Positions 1 through 9,571 are shown, counted from the stretch's first letter. The stretch is 64,000 bases of DNA from Kosakonia sp. H02 (GCA_030704225.1 CP131915.1:1736001-1800000), one strand, 5' to 3'. The notes: generated by a model from the letters alone, not told the origin. A program made the numbers and translations.

Positions 1-397
1 CTCGCCAACTCTCGACTGTACAATTTAGATAATTCGTATAACGCGTCAAGCCTTTGGCGGGGATTCTGGGAGGCGGCGCATCAATTCTTTGAAGCAGTTA
101 ACGCTATGACAAAGAAATGTGACGGAGCTCTCGAATATTAGCGTTTTGCGCGCGTGTGTTACGCAATATTCCAGTAAATCTAATCAAATCAATGATGAGT
201 TTTAATTACTTATTATTTTCCGTGAATTATCTGAAAGTAATGTTATCCCTGTGTTGAGCATGATAATGCGATTATTCAATACAGGAGGGAGAAAATTCCT
301 GGCTATTATGAAAAATTAAGGGGTGAAAAAGTGCGGTGCTGGCAGGTTACTATTAACGAAGGAAAGTTAATGTAATTAAAAATGGGATGTAAATATC
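1..397. other. AT-rich intergenic region upstream of the lipase
   Basis: No recognisable gene lies here. The stretch is strongly AT-rich (13 G/C in the 60 bases at 181-240). At the left edge the minus strand carries TTGACG (about 48-43) followed at 16 bases by TAAATT, which could be the promoter of a divergent gene beginning left of base 1; by E. coli synteny that gene would be cspD, but it is not visible. A strong Shine-Dalgarno-like AGGAGGGA sits at 283-290 with no long frame behind it. A 15-codon frame starting GTG at 323 and ending TAA at 368-370 has a GGGG purine run in front and could be a leader peptide. All of these are inference. Confidence 0.5.
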
Positions 398-1657
398 TTG
401 AAAGCTTTTAAAAAAATATCGCTGGCGTTGCTTGTGTCTGCCGCAATTATTAATTCCTCTTCTGTTATTGCTGAAACTGTTGATGCCGCGCCAGCTAATA
501 TGGCCGTTAAAGGCAATCATTATCCGCTGGTCTTTGTTCATGGCTTAGCGGGCTGGGGGACGGATGAAATGCTGGGCTTTAAATACTGGGGCGGTTTTGA
601 TGACACAATTGCTTATTTAAACGGTAACGGTGTTGAATCTTATGCAGCGGCAGTCGGCCCGGTTTCAAGTAACTGGGATCGCGCGGTTGAGTTGTATTAC
701 TACATTAAAGGCGGCACGGTGGATTATGGTGCTGCACATTCGCAAAAAGCGAACCATGCCCGCTACGGGAAAACCTTTCCGGGTCTCTACCCGAAATGGG
801 ATGAGCACCATAAAATCCATTTAATTGGTCATAGCATGGGGGGATTATCCAGTCGCCAGCTAGTGGATATGTTGCAGGATGGTAACGAGGAAGAACGCGC
901 TTACCATGAAGCTCACCCGGAAACAGAAATCTCGCCGCTTTTCGAAGGGGGTAAAGATTATGTTTTCAGCGTGTCCACCGTTGCCACGCCTAACAATGGA
1001 ACTTCTTATGCGCAAAACAAAAACTTGATTGTTGGCCTTGCTGAAGATTTGATTCGCAGCGCGGCCAGCATTGCCGGAGTGACATCGCTATCGTCATTTG
1101 TTTATGATTTTAAATTAGATCAGTTCGGCTTACGCCGTGACCCGGATGAAAGTCTGTCTGACTATATTGACGACGTGTTCGCCAGTAGCATCTGGAATTC
1201 CAAAGACATCGCTTCTTATGATTTGTCGGTTGTTGGCGTGACGGCGAATAAAAAGAATATTGAGACTAAGCCCAATGTCTATTATTTCTCGTATACCGGG
1301 ACAACTACCGTTGGCGTGCCGTTCACTTCCTGGCAGATCCCCTCTGTTTATACCAACCCAGCGTTAGTCCCTTCTGCGACCTATATGGGTAAAACAACCT
1401 CCGATCCTGAAACTCCTTTAATCACTGCTGCATGGACGCCGAATGATGGAGAGGTCAATGTCGTGTCCAGTTCCTATCCCTTCGGTGATAATGCAAAACC
1501 GTATGATGGTAATCCTGTTAAAGGACAATGGAGTTATTATCCGGTTATGAAAGATTGGGATCATTTAGATTTTATTGGCCTGGATGTTATTCCACAAGCG
1601 TACGTAAACGAATTTTATGCAGATATGGCGACTACATTATTGGCGCTGGATAAATAA
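398..1657 (+). CDS. Secreted triacylglycerol lipase, family I.5-like (staphylococcal/Geobacillus type)
   Basis: Predicted secreted lipase of 419 residues hydrolysing acylglycerol esters. Residues 1-25 form a signal peptide (KK, hydrophobic core, cleavage after VIA). The alpha/beta-hydrolase core carries the oxyanion segment VFVHGLAGWG (46-55), nucleophile motif GHSMGG with Ser146, Asp350 in NDGEVN and His389 in DHLDFIG, the expected Ser-Asp-His triad. The segments FKYWGG, GPVSSNWDRA, GGTVDYGAAH and YDFKLDQFGLRR are hallmarks of thermoalkalophilic lipases of Geobacillus and Staphylococcus. His114, His120, Asp241 and Asp68 or Asp69 match that family's structural zinc site. The nucleophile motif has Gly first, as in staphylococcal enzymes, not the Ala of Geobacillus. 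The start is TTG at 398; the only upstream purines are GGGA at 384-387. No lipase foldase gene is nearby. Two 60-base lines count 48% (481-540) and 40% (1201-1260) G+C, against 63% for one clpA line, which suggests transfer. Confidence 0.85.
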   Translation: MKAFKKISLALLVSAAIINSSSVIAETVDAAPANMAVKGNHYPLVFVHGLAGWGTDEMLGFKYWGGFDDTIAYLNGNGVESYAAAVGPVSSNWDRAVELYYYIKGGTVDYGAAHSQKANHARYGKTFPGLYPKWDEHHKIHLIGHSMGGLSSRQLVDMLQDGNEEERAYHEAHPETEISPLFEGGKDYVFSVSTVATPNNGTSYAQNKNLIVGLAEDLIRSAASIAGVTSLSSFVYDFKLDQFGLRRDPDESLSDYIDDVFASSIWNSKDIASYDLSVVGVTANKKNIETKPNVYYFSYTGTTTVGVPFTSWQIPSVYTNPALVPSATYMGKTTSDPETPLITAAWTPNDGEVNVVSSSYPFGDNAKPYDGNPVKGQWSYYPVMKDWDHLDFIGLDVIPQAYVNEFYADMATTLLALDK

Positions 1658-1670
1658 TTATTTTTCTGAT

Positions 1671-1703
1671 AAAAAAGCGAGCCCTTAGTGGTTCGCTTTT
1701 TTA
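1671..1703 (+). terminator. Rho-independent terminator of the lipase gene
   Basis: A 12-bp stem (1672-1683 with 1690-1701, one G-U pair) and 6-base loop lie 14 bases past the lipase stop and end in a T run. The lipase therefore looks like a monocistronic unit insulated from clpS. Confidence 0.85.
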
Positions 1704-1985
1704 TTTAAACGTCTTGTAAAAATAAGCAGATAAGATTCTTCGAAACATGAATTTTTTTTACATTAGCAAAATAGCAAGGATTGCCAAAATAACCTATAAT
1801 ATCGCAATATAATGAGTTACTAGCAGTATGTTCCTTCACAACCTTTCAGTTTATGCTGTTATTCAACCGCAGGGCGATCCATTATAGTTGCCTGACATCT
1901 GATGCTGACTGAAAAAGCATCTAAACTCATGTAATCGGCCGATTAGAAGCAGCCGGTATCTGTAACCTAAGATGAAGCGCTAACG
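1704..1985 (+). promoter_or_regulatory. clpS-clpA upstream region
   Basis: About 280 non-coding bases between the lipase terminator and clpS. The first half is AT-rich and holds two perfect TATAAT hexamers at 1795-1800 and 1808-1813; neither has a good -35 element (TAGCAA lies 17 bases before the first). I see no other gene. The leader running into clpS would be about 170 bases, so the true promoter may be elsewhere in the stretch. Confidence 0.4.
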
Positions 1986-2306
1986 ATGGGCAAGAGCAAT
2001 AGCTGGCTGGATTTTGACCAATTGGCGGAAGAGAAACTGCGCGACGCGCTCAAACCGCCATCGATGTACAAAGTGATGTTAATGAACGATGACTACACGC
2101 CGATGGAATTTGTTATTGACGTGCTACAAAAGTTCTTTTCTTATGATGTAGAACGTGCAACGCAACTGATGCTTACGGTTCACTATCACGGTAAGGCCAT
2201 CTGCGGTGTTTTCACTGCCGAGGTCGCGGAGACGAAAGTTGCCATGGTGAACAAGTACGCCAGGGAGAACGAGCATCCGTTGTTGTGTACGCTGGAAAAA
2301 GCCTGA
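1986..2306 (+). CDS. clpS: ATP-dependent Clp protease adaptor ClpS
   Basis: Adaptor that binds N-degron substrates and hands them to ClpA for degradation by ClpAP in the cytoplasm. At 106 residues it has the E. coli length and is nearly identical along its whole length. The substrate-pocket residues Asn34, Asp35, Asp36 and His66 are present in MNDDYTPMEF and TVHYHGK. It lies 31 bases upstream of clpA in the same direction, the usual clpS-clpA operon. Start ATG at 1986 matches the family; the purine run before it is weak (AAGATGAAGCG). Confidence 0.97.
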   Translation: MGKSNSWLDFDQLAEEKLRDALKPPSMYKVMLMNDDYTPMEFVIDVLQKFFSYDVERATQLMLTVHYHGKAICGVFTAEVAETKVAMVNKYARENEHPLLCTLEKA

Positions 2307-2337
2307 AGTCAGGCAATAAAACTTGGGGGAGGTGCCT

Positions 2338-4626
2338 ATGCTCAATCAAGAACTGGAACTCAGTTTAAACATGGCTTTCGCCAGAGCGCGCGAGCACCGA
2401 CATGAGTTTATGACTGTCGAGCACTTGTTACTGGCTCTGCTCAGTAACCCCTCGGCCCGCGAAGCGCTGGAAGCGTGTTCAGTGGACCTGGTGGCGCTGC
2501 GACAGGAACTCGAGGCCTTCATCGAACAAACCACACCCGTACTGCCGATGAGCGAAGAAGAGCGCGACACTCAGCCGACGCTCAGCTTCCAGCGTGTTCT
2601 TCAGCGCGCGGTGTTCCACGTTCAGTCTTCCGGGCGCAGCGAAGTGTCCGGCGCGAACGTGCTGGTTGCCATTTTTAGCGAGCAGGAGTCGCAAGCGGCT
2701 TACCTGCTGCGCAAACACGAAGTCAGCCGCCTCGACGTGGTGAACTTCATCTCTCACGGCACGCGTAAAGACGAGCCAGGCCCATCCTCTGACGCGGGTA
2801 GCAGCAGTGGCAGCCAGGCGAGCAGCGAAGAGCAAGCAGGCGGGGAGGAACGTATGGAAAACTTCACCACCAACCTTAATCAGCTTGCTCGCGTGGGAGG
2901 TATCGACCCGCTGATTGGTCGTGGTAAAGAGCTTGAGCGTGCGATTCAGGTGCTCTGCCGTCGCCGTAAAAATAACCCACTGCTGGTAGGAGAGTCTGGC
3001 GTCGGTAAAACCGCCATTGCCGAAGGGCTGGCCTGGCGTATTGTGCAGGGTGATGTGCCGGAAATTATGGCCGACTGCACCATTTACTCGCTGGACATCG
3101 GCTCGCTGCTTGCAGGTACCAAATACCGCGGTGATTTCGAGAAGCGTTTCAAAGCGCTGCTGAAACAGCTTGAGCAGGACAACAACAGTATTCTGTTTAT
3201 CGATGAGATCCACACCATCATCGGTGCAGGGGCTGCGTCGGGTGGGCAGGTCGATGCCGCGAACCTGATTAAGCCGTTACTGTCGAGCGGTAAGATTCGC
3301 GTGATGGGATCGACGACCTATCAGGAATTCAGCAATATCTTCGAAAAAGATCGCGCTCTGGCGCGTCGCTTCCAGAAAATCGATATCACTGAGCCGTCCG
3401 TAGAGGAAACGGTGCAGATCATCAATGGTCTGAAACCGAAATATGAAGCGCACCACGATGTGCGTTATACGGCAAAAGCGGTGCGTGCAGCGGTTGAGCT
3501 GGCGGTGAAATATATCAATGACCGTCATCTGCCGGATAAAGCCATCGACGTTATCGACGAAGCGGGTGCGCGGGCGCGTTTGATGCCAGTGAGCAAACGT
3601 AAGAAAACCGTCAACGTGGCGGACATCGAATCGGTTGTTGCCCGTATCGCGCGTATTCCTGAGAAGAGTGTTTCCCAAAGCGATCGCGATACGCTTAAAA
3701 ACCTGGGCGACCGCCTGAAAATGCTGGTGTTTGGTCAGGATAAAGCGATTGAGGCTTTAACCGAAGCCATCAAAATGAGCCGTGCAGGCCTGGGGCAAGA
3801 CCATAAACCGGTAGGTTCCTTCCTTTTTGCCGGCCCAACCGGTGTGGGTAAAACCGAAGTCACGGTACAGCTGTCGAAAGCGCTGGGTATTGAACTGCTG
3901 CGTTTCGATATGTCCGAGTATATGGAGCGTCACACCGTGAGCCGTTTGATCGGTGCGCCTCCGGGATACGTTGGTTTTGACCAGGGCGGTTTGCTGACTG
4001 ATGCGGTTATCAAGCATCCCCATGCGGTTCTGCTGCTTGATGAGATTGAGAAAGCACATCCGGACGTCTTTAACCTGCTGTTGCAGGTAATGGATAACGG
4101 TACGCTGACCGATAACAATGGGCGTAAAGCGGATTTCCGCAATGTGGTGCTGGTGATGACCACCAACGCCGGGGTGCGTGAAACCGAGCGTAAATCCATT
4201 GGTCTTATTCACCAGGATAACAGCACCGATGCGATGGAAGAGATCAAAAAGATCTTTACGCCGGAGTTCCGCAACCGTCTGGACAACATTATCTGGTTCG
4301 ATCATTTGTCTACCGATGTTATCCATCAGGTGGTCGACAAATTTATCGTCGAGCTTCAGGTGCAGTTGGATCAGAAAGGTGTGTCGCTTGAAGTCAGTCA
4401 GGAAGCACGCGATTGGTTGGCCGAGAAGGGTTACGACCGCGCAATGGGCGCTCGCCCAATGGCGCGTGTAATTCAGGATAACCTGAAAAAACCGCTGGCT
4501 AACGAACTGTTATTCGGTTCGCTGGTTGATGGCGGCCAGGTCACGGTGACGTTGAATAAAGAGAAAAATGAGCTGGAGTATGGTTTCCAGAGTGCGCAGA
4601 AGCACAAACCGGAAGCCGCGCATTAA
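2338..4626 (+). CDS. clpA: ATP-dependent Clp protease ATP-binding subunit ClpA
   Basis: Hexameric AAA+ unfoldase that feeds proteins into ClpP. It has 762 residues (E. coli 758). The N domain (about 1-145) binds ClpS, followed by a Ser/Gly/Gln-rich linker (about 150-172) and two AAA+ modules. Walker A motifs are GESGVGKT (218-225) and GPTGVGKT (499-506); FIDEIH and LLDEIEKAH are the Walker B motifs. The IGL tripeptide near residue 620, in ERKSIGLIHQ, is the ClpP-docking loop. ATG at 2338 follows GGGGGAGG and matches the family; an in-frame GTG-type start at 2323 would place the ribosome site inside the gene. An internal start at codon 173 (2854) has its own GGGGAGGAA site, as in E. coli, where it gives a shorter ClpA form. 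Confidence 0.98.
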   Translation: MLNQELELSLNMAFARAREHRHEFMTVEHLLLALLSNPSAREALEACSVDLVALRQELEAFIEQTTPVLPMSEEERDTQPTLSFQRVLQRAVFHVQSSGRSEVSGANVLVAIFSEQESQAAYLLRKHEVSRLDVVNFISHGTRKDEPGPSSDAGSSSGSQASSEEQAGGEERMENFTTNLNQLARVGGIDPLIGRGKELERAIQVLCRRRKNNPLLVGESGVGKTAIAEGLAWRIVQGDVPEIMADCTIYSLDIGSLLAGTKYRGDFEKRFKALLKQLEQDNNSILFIDEIHTIIGAGAASGGQVDAANLIKPLLSSGKIRVMGSTTYQEFSNIFEKDRALARRFQKIDITEPSVEETVQIINGLKPKYEAHHDVRYTAKAVRAAVELAVKYINDRHLPDKAIDVIDEAGARARLMPVSKRKKTVNVADIESVVARIARIPEKSVSQSDRDTLKNLGDRLKMLVFGQDKAIEALTEAIKMSRAGLGQDHKPVGSFLFAGPTGVGKTEVTVQLSKALGIELLRFDMSEYMERHTVSRLIGAPPGYVGFDQGGLLTDAVIKHPHAVLLLDEIEKAHPDVFNLLLQVMDNGTLTDNNGRKADFRNVVLVMTTNAGVRETERKSIGLIHQDNSTDAMEEIKKIFTPEFRNRLDNIIWFDHLSTDVIHQVVDKFIVELQVQLDQKGVSLEVSQEARDWLAEKGYDRAMGARPMARVIQDNLKKPLANELLFGSLVDGGQVTVTLNKEKNELEYGFQSAQKHKPEAAH

Positions 4627-4644
4627 TCTCTGTTGTTAAGTGAC

Positions 4645-4675
4645 AAAACCGGGTTCTCAGAAACCCGGTTTTTTT
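4645..4675 (+). terminator. Rho-independent terminator of clpS-clpA
   Basis: An 11-bp perfect stem (4645-4655 with 4662-4672) with a 6-base loop, followed by T residues, lies 18 bases after the clpA stop. Confidence 0.9.
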
Positions 4676-4700
4676 ATGCCTGCATTAAGCAACAAAAATA

Positions 4701-4728
4701 CAAAAGACCGGAGTTACCCGGCCTTTAA
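4701..4728 (-). terminator. Terminator of infA
   Basis: On the minus strand, 41 bases past the infA stop, AAAGGCCGGG pairs with CTCCGGTCTTT with one mismatch, followed by TTTTG. It faces the clpA terminator in the convergent clpA/infA gap. No serW tRNA gene is present here, unlike E. coli. Confidence 0.65.
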
Positions 4729-4768
4729 ATTTCAATATGTGCACGTATTGTTGTGCTAGCGGAAGATC

Positions 4769-5275
<507 letters not shown>

Positions 5276-5977
5276 TCACTGCGACAGGAACAGCCGACGC
5301 GGCACCCAAAAATGCGAAGGGAGCGGATGCTTACGCAATTCGGCGATATGCTGCAAATAATCCCTGCGGGGGATTTCAACTGCGCCAAGGGAGGCGGTAT
5401 GGCTATTCAACACCTGACAATCAATCAATTTACCGCCCATGCGCACGAACTCGTCGCTGAATACCAGCAGCGCCGTTTTTGAGGCGTTCACGCGGCGGCT
5501 GAACATCGATTCACCGCAAAACAGCGCCCCCTGAGCAACGCCATACATACCGCCCACCAGCGCATCGCCCTCCCACACTTCGATCGAGTGCGCATGTCCC
5601 AGTTCATGCAACCGGTGGTAGGCCATCACCACATCAGGCGTTATCCAGGTCCCTTCTGCACGATCTTCCGCGCAGCCGTCGATAACCTGGCCGAAAGCGT
5701 GATTCAACGTAACGCGATAAGGGGAGGTTTTATGAAAGCGCTTCATGCTGCGGCTGACGTGAAACGTTTCTGGCCACAGCACGGCGCGCGGATCGGGCGA
5801 CCACCAGAGGATCGGGTCGCCGGGGGAAAACCAGGGGAAAATTCCCCGCTGATAAGCCATCAATAACCGCGCCGGGCTTAAATCACCGCCGAGCGCCAAC
5901 AGCCCGTTGGGCTCACGCAGCGCCGCTTCCGGCGAAGGGAAAGCAATAGAATGACGAGAAAGCTGAACCAGGCGCAT
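5276..5977 (-). CDS. aat: Leucyl/phenylalanyl-tRNA-protein transferase
   Basis: Transfers Leu or Phe from aminoacyl-tRNA to proteins with N-terminal Arg or Lys, creating the N-degrons that ClpS-ClpAP recognises; the clpSA genes lie close by. It has 233 residues (E. coli 234). Conserved blocks such as LLALGGDLSP, AYQRGIFPWF, WWSPDPRAVL, GELHSIEVW-type HAHSIEVWEG, GGMYGVAQG and FCGESMFSR are all present. The start at 5977 gives MRLVQLSRHS as in E. coli; an in-frame codon 18 bases upstream (5995) is less likely because GGAG sits at good spacing to 5977. The C-terminus (FWVPRRLFLSQ) differs from E. coli. Confidence 0.96.
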   Translation of the reverse strand: MRLVQLSRHSIAFPSPEAALREPNGLLALGGDLSPARLLMAYQRGIFPWFSPGDPILWWSPDPRAVLWPETFHVSRSMKRFHKTSPYRVTLNHAFGQVIDGCAEDRAEGTWITPDVVMAYHRLHELGHAHSIEVWEGDALVGGMYGVAQGALFCGESMFSRRVNASKTALLVFSDEFVRMGGKLIDCQVLNSHTASLGAVEIPRRDYLQHIAELRKHPLPSHFWVPRRLFLSQ

Positions 5978-6082
5978 GACCGCAACGCTCCACAACGCGA
6001 CTAGGGACCCTTCTAAATATCGTCATGATGTGCGTTTCACTTTAGCGCTGCTGGAGCAAGAACGACAAAATGACAATACCCA

Positions 6083-7804
6083 CTACAGACGCTGCTTAAA
6101 CTGGTAATACCGCCCCTGTTTCGCCATTAACGCTGCGTGATTACCTTGCTCAATAATTTGTCCGTTGTCCATCACAATTATCCGATCGCAGCGCGACAGT
6201 CCGCGCAGACGATGGGTAACCATTAACAGGGTTTTACCTTTCATCACATCATTAAGTAATTCAAGTATTTGACTCTCAGTTGAGGCATCCAGACCTTCGG
6301 TCGGCTCATCCAGTAACACCAGCGGAGCGTCATGCAATAACGCACGCGCAATCGCCAGGCGGCGAAGTTCACCCCCAGAAAGCTGACGCCCACCTTCGCC
6401 AAGCCAGGCATTCAGGCCGTTATCGTCGAGCAATTTCTCCAGCCCGACACGAACCAGCATCGAACTCAGCATTTCATCGCTGGCCTGCGGCGAGGCCAGC
6501 AATAAGTTATCGCGCAACGTTGCGCTGAACAGATGCACCCGCTGCGGCACCATGCTGATGAGGTTGCGCAGCGCGGGTTCAGCGTAATGGGTCAGCGGCT
6601 GATCATTTAAACGGATCTCACCCTGCTGTGGATCCCAGGCGCGCGTCAACAGTTGCAGCAGCGTCGATTTCCCACAGCCGGTACGACCGAGGATCGCAAT
6701 ATGTTCCCCTGCGGCAATCGACAGGGAGATATTCTCCAGTGCTTTTTGCGGCTGCCCTGGATAGCTAAACGACAGCGCCGAAAACTCGATGCCGACCTGC
6801 GTCGGAACAGGGCAGTTATCATCAGGAAAAGTGACTTCCGGCTGACAATCAGTGAGTTGCGTAATGCGGGTGGCCGATGCGATGACTTGCCCAAGATGCT
6901 GGAAGGCGGCCGTAACCGGCGCCAGCGCTTCGAAAGCGGCCAGCGCGCAAAAGACAAACAGCGCAATCAGCGCGCCGGGTTGCGTATTGCCGCCCACATC
7001 GCCGGCGGCGAACCACAGCATTGTAATCACCGCCGCGCCGCTAATTAACAGCATCAGCGCCTGGGAGATGGCACTCAAATCGGACTGACGACGCTGGGCG
7101 TCATGCCAGCTCAGCTCCGTATTTTCCAGTTGATCGCGGTAACGCTGGCTGGCGCCAAAAATGGTTAACTCCGCCTGGCCCTGCAACCAACTGGTTAACT
7201 GCTGGCGATATTGCCCGCGCAGAGCCGTAAGATTTTCACCAACGGGTTTACCCGCGCGATAAAACAGCGGCGGCAGCACGAGTAATGTTGCCAGCATGAT
7301 ACCGCTCAACATCAGCGCCAGAGAGATGTCCAGCACGCTTAAACCAACCAGCACAACCATGATCACGGCGAGCGCCCCCACCAGCGGGGAAATAACGCGT
7401 AAATAGAGGTGATCCAGCGTGTCGACATCCGCAACCACGCGGTTCAGTAATTCGCCCTGACGAAAGCGTGCCAGCCCGGCAGGGGAAAGTGGTAACAGTT
7501 TGCTGAACGTGGAAACGCGCAAATGTTCCAGTACGCGAAAGGTCGCGTCGTGGCTGACCAGACGCTCAAAATAGCGCCCGGCGGTACGCGTAATGGCCGC
7601 GCCGCGCACGCCTGCTGCGGGCAGCATATAGTTGAAACTATAAATTCCGGCAACGCCAACCACGGCGGACGCCGACAGAAACCAGCCCGAAAGGGTTAGC
7701 AGACCGATGCTTGCCAGCAGAGTCACAATTGCCAGAATGACGCCCAGCGTCAGCATCCATTTGTGGCGTTTATACAACGCCAGATAAGGCAGTAAGGCGC
7801 GCAT
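6083..7804 (-). CDS. cydC: Heterodimeric thiol exporter ABC subunit CydC
   Basis: With CydD forms an inner-membrane ABC transporter (glutathione/cysteine export and haem-linked function) needed for assembly of cytochrome bd. It has 573 residues as in E. coli. Six transmembrane helices span about residues 10-300. The nucleotide-binding domain has Walker A GRTGCGKST, signature LSGGELRRL and Walker B LVLLDEPTEGLD. It starts directly after the cydD stop (TAAATG), with its ribosome site AGGAGGAG inside the last cydD codons, so translation is probably coupled. Confidence 0.97.
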   Translation of the reverse strand: MRALLPYLALYKRHKWMLTLGVILAIVTLLASIGLLTLSGWFLSASAVVGVAGIYSFNYMLPAAGVRGAAITRTAGRYFERLVSHDATFRVLEHLRVSTFSKLLPLSPAGLARFRQGELLNRVVADVDTLDHLYLRVISPLVGALAVIMVVLVGLSVLDISLALMLSGIMLATLLVLPPLFYRAGKPVGENLTALRGQYRQQLTSWLQGQAELTIFGASQRYRDQLENTELSWHDAQRRQSDLSAISQALMLLISGAAVITMLWFAAGDVGGNTQPGALIALFVFCALAAFEALAPVTAAFQHLGQVIASATRITQLTDCQPEVTFPDDNCPVPTQVGIEFSALSFSYPGQPQKALENISLSIAAGEHIAILGRTGCGKSTLLQLLTRAWDPQQGEIRLNDQPLTHYAEPALRNLISMVPQRVHLFSATLRDNLLLASPQASDEMLSSMLVRVGLEKLLDDNGLNAWLGEGGRQLSGGELRRLAIARALLHDAPLVLLDEPTEGLDASTESQILELLNDVMKGKTLLMVTHRLRGLSRCDRIIVMDNGQIIEQGNHAALMAKQGRYYQFKQRL

Positions 7805-9571
7805 TTAAATCTCCTCCTGGCGATGGGCAAGGAGCCCGGCAAATGTCCCTTGCGCGGCGGCAAGTTCGGCATAGCTGCCTTGTTCAACAATTTGCCCATC
7901 CTGCATGACCCAAATTGCATCCCATTCGCCCAGGTTTTCTAACTGGTGCGTCACCATCAACGTGGTCTGTTGATGAGAAGCCTCCGTCAGCGCCTGCATC
8001 ACACGCTGCTCGCTGTGCGCATCAAGGCTGGCAGACGGTTCATCCAGCAGGAGCAATTGACAGGAAGAGAGCAGGGCGCGGGCGACGGCCACACGTTGCG
8101 CCTGGCCGACAGAGAGGCGAAAAGCCTGATCGCCGGGTTGCGTTTCCAGTCCTTCCGGCAACAGTGGCAGGAACTCGCTCACCCAGGCTTTATCCAGTGC
8201 AGCCTGGAGCTCAGCGTCGCTGGCATTGGGGCGCGACAACACGATATTTTCGCGCAACGTCGTTGCCGGAAGCTGGGGGTTTTGGCCGACCCAGCTAATC
8301 GCCTCGCGCCAGGCATCCGGATTGAGCGCGTTTAACTCAACGCCGTTGACGCAAAGCGAACCGTCATAAGGCAGGAAACCGGAGAGCACATTAATTAGCG
8401 AACTTTTCCCCGAGCCGCTACGACCCACAACCACCACGCGCTGACCGGCTGCCAGCGTGAAGTTGAGCGGCCCGGCGAGCACGGCCCCATCGGGCGATTT
8501 CAGTCGCAGATCGCGCGCCGTCAGCGTCACCGGTTCATCAGATTTCAGAACGATATCGCCACGTTGCGGATGGGCGAGCGGGGCTTCCATAAAGGTTTTC
8601 AGGCTATCGGCAGCGCCAATCGCCTGTGCTTTTGCATGGTAGAAAGTCCCGAGATCGCGCAGCGGCTGGAAAAACTCCGGTGCCAGCACCAGCGCAAGGA
8701 AACCGGCAAACAGTGTGACGCCGGTACCGTAATGGCCAAAATTCAGCTCACCGAGGTATGAGAAACCGAAATAGACCGCCACCAACGCAATGGAGAGGGA
8801 GGCGAAAAATTCCAGCACCCCGGAAGATAAGAAGGCCAGGCGCAGCACTTCCATGGTCCGGCTGCGAAAATCCTGCGAAGCACGACGAATATTGTCGGTT
8901 TCCGCTTCGCCACGGCCAAAAATACGCAGGGTTTCCATGCCGCGTAAGCGATCAAGGAAATGGCCGCTCAAACGCGCCAGTGCTTTGAAGTTGCGGCGGT
9001 TAGCATCGGCTGCGCCCATGCCGACCATCGCCATAAACAGCGGGATCAGCGGCGCGGTGCCGAGCAAAATCAGCGCGGCCGCCCAGTTAATGGGGAAGAT
9101 GGTGATAACAATCAGCAGCGGCACGCTGGCGGCCAGTGCCATTTGCGGCAAGTAGCGGGCGTAAAAATCGTGCATATCGTCGATTTGCTCAAGGATTAGT
9201 GTTGCCCAGCTGCCTGCGGGCTTCCCCTGGATCCAGGCCGGGCCCGCCTGTTGCAGGCGATCCAGTACGCGGCGGCGGATCTCAAAGCGAATACGTGCTC
9301 CCGCGTGAAAACCGACACGCTCGCGCAACCACACCACCCAACTGCGCAGGATAAAAATCAACACCAGCAGGGTGAAGGGAAGCAGCAGGGCTTCGCGCGG
9401 GATATTCTCCATAATCATATGATTGAGGATGCGCGCCAGGATCCACGCTTGTGCCACGATCAGTACGCCGCTGACCACCCCAAGAAGGCGGGAAAGCGTC
9501 AACCAGCGACGGGAAATGATGCTTTGCTGTTTTAACCAGCGAGTAAGTTCTTGCTGACGGGTTTTATTCAT
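7805..9571 (-). CDS. cydD: Heterodimeric thiol exporter ABC subunit CydD
   Basis: Partner of CydC, 588 residues as in E. coli. An N-terminal six-helix membrane domain holds the conserved QAGPAWIQGKPAGSWATL and YARYLPQMALA. The C-terminal ATPase has GRSGSGKSS, LSVGQAQRVA and LLLLDEPSASLD. The start is chosen by homology (MNKTRQQELTRWLKQQ). It has almost no Shine-Dalgarno sequence before it. A TTG-initiated extension to 9631 is open but would begin next to the trxB terminator, so I reject it. The gene follows trxB in the same direction across that terminator. Confidence 0.96.
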   Translation of the reverse strand: MNKTRQQELTRWLKQQSIISRRWLTLSRLLGVVSGVLIVAQAWILARILNHMIMENIPREALLLPFTLLVLIFILRSWVVWLRERVGFHAGARIRFEIRRRVLDRLQQAGPAWIQGKPAGSWATLILEQIDDMHDFYARYLPQMALAASVPLLIVITIFPINWAAALILLGTAPLIPLFMAMVGMGAADANRRNFKALARLSGHFLDRLRGMETLRIFGRGEAETDNIRRASQDFRSRTMEVLRLAFLSSGVLEFFASLSIALVAVYFGFSYLGELNFGHYGTGVTLFAGFLALVLAPEFFQPLRDLGTFYHAKAQAIGAADSLKTFMEAPLAHPQRGDIVLKSDEPVTLTARDLRLKSPDGAVLAGPLNFTLAAGQRVVVVGRSGSGKSSLINVLSGFLPYDGSLCVNGVELNALNPDAWREAISWVGQNPQLPATTLRENIVLSRPNASDAELQAALDKAWVSEFLPLLPEGLETQPGDQAFRLSVGQAQRVAVARALLSSCQLLLLDEPSASLDAHSEQRVMQALTEASHQQTTLMVTHQLENLGEWDAIWVMQDGQIVEQGSYAELAAAQGTFAGLLAHRQEEI

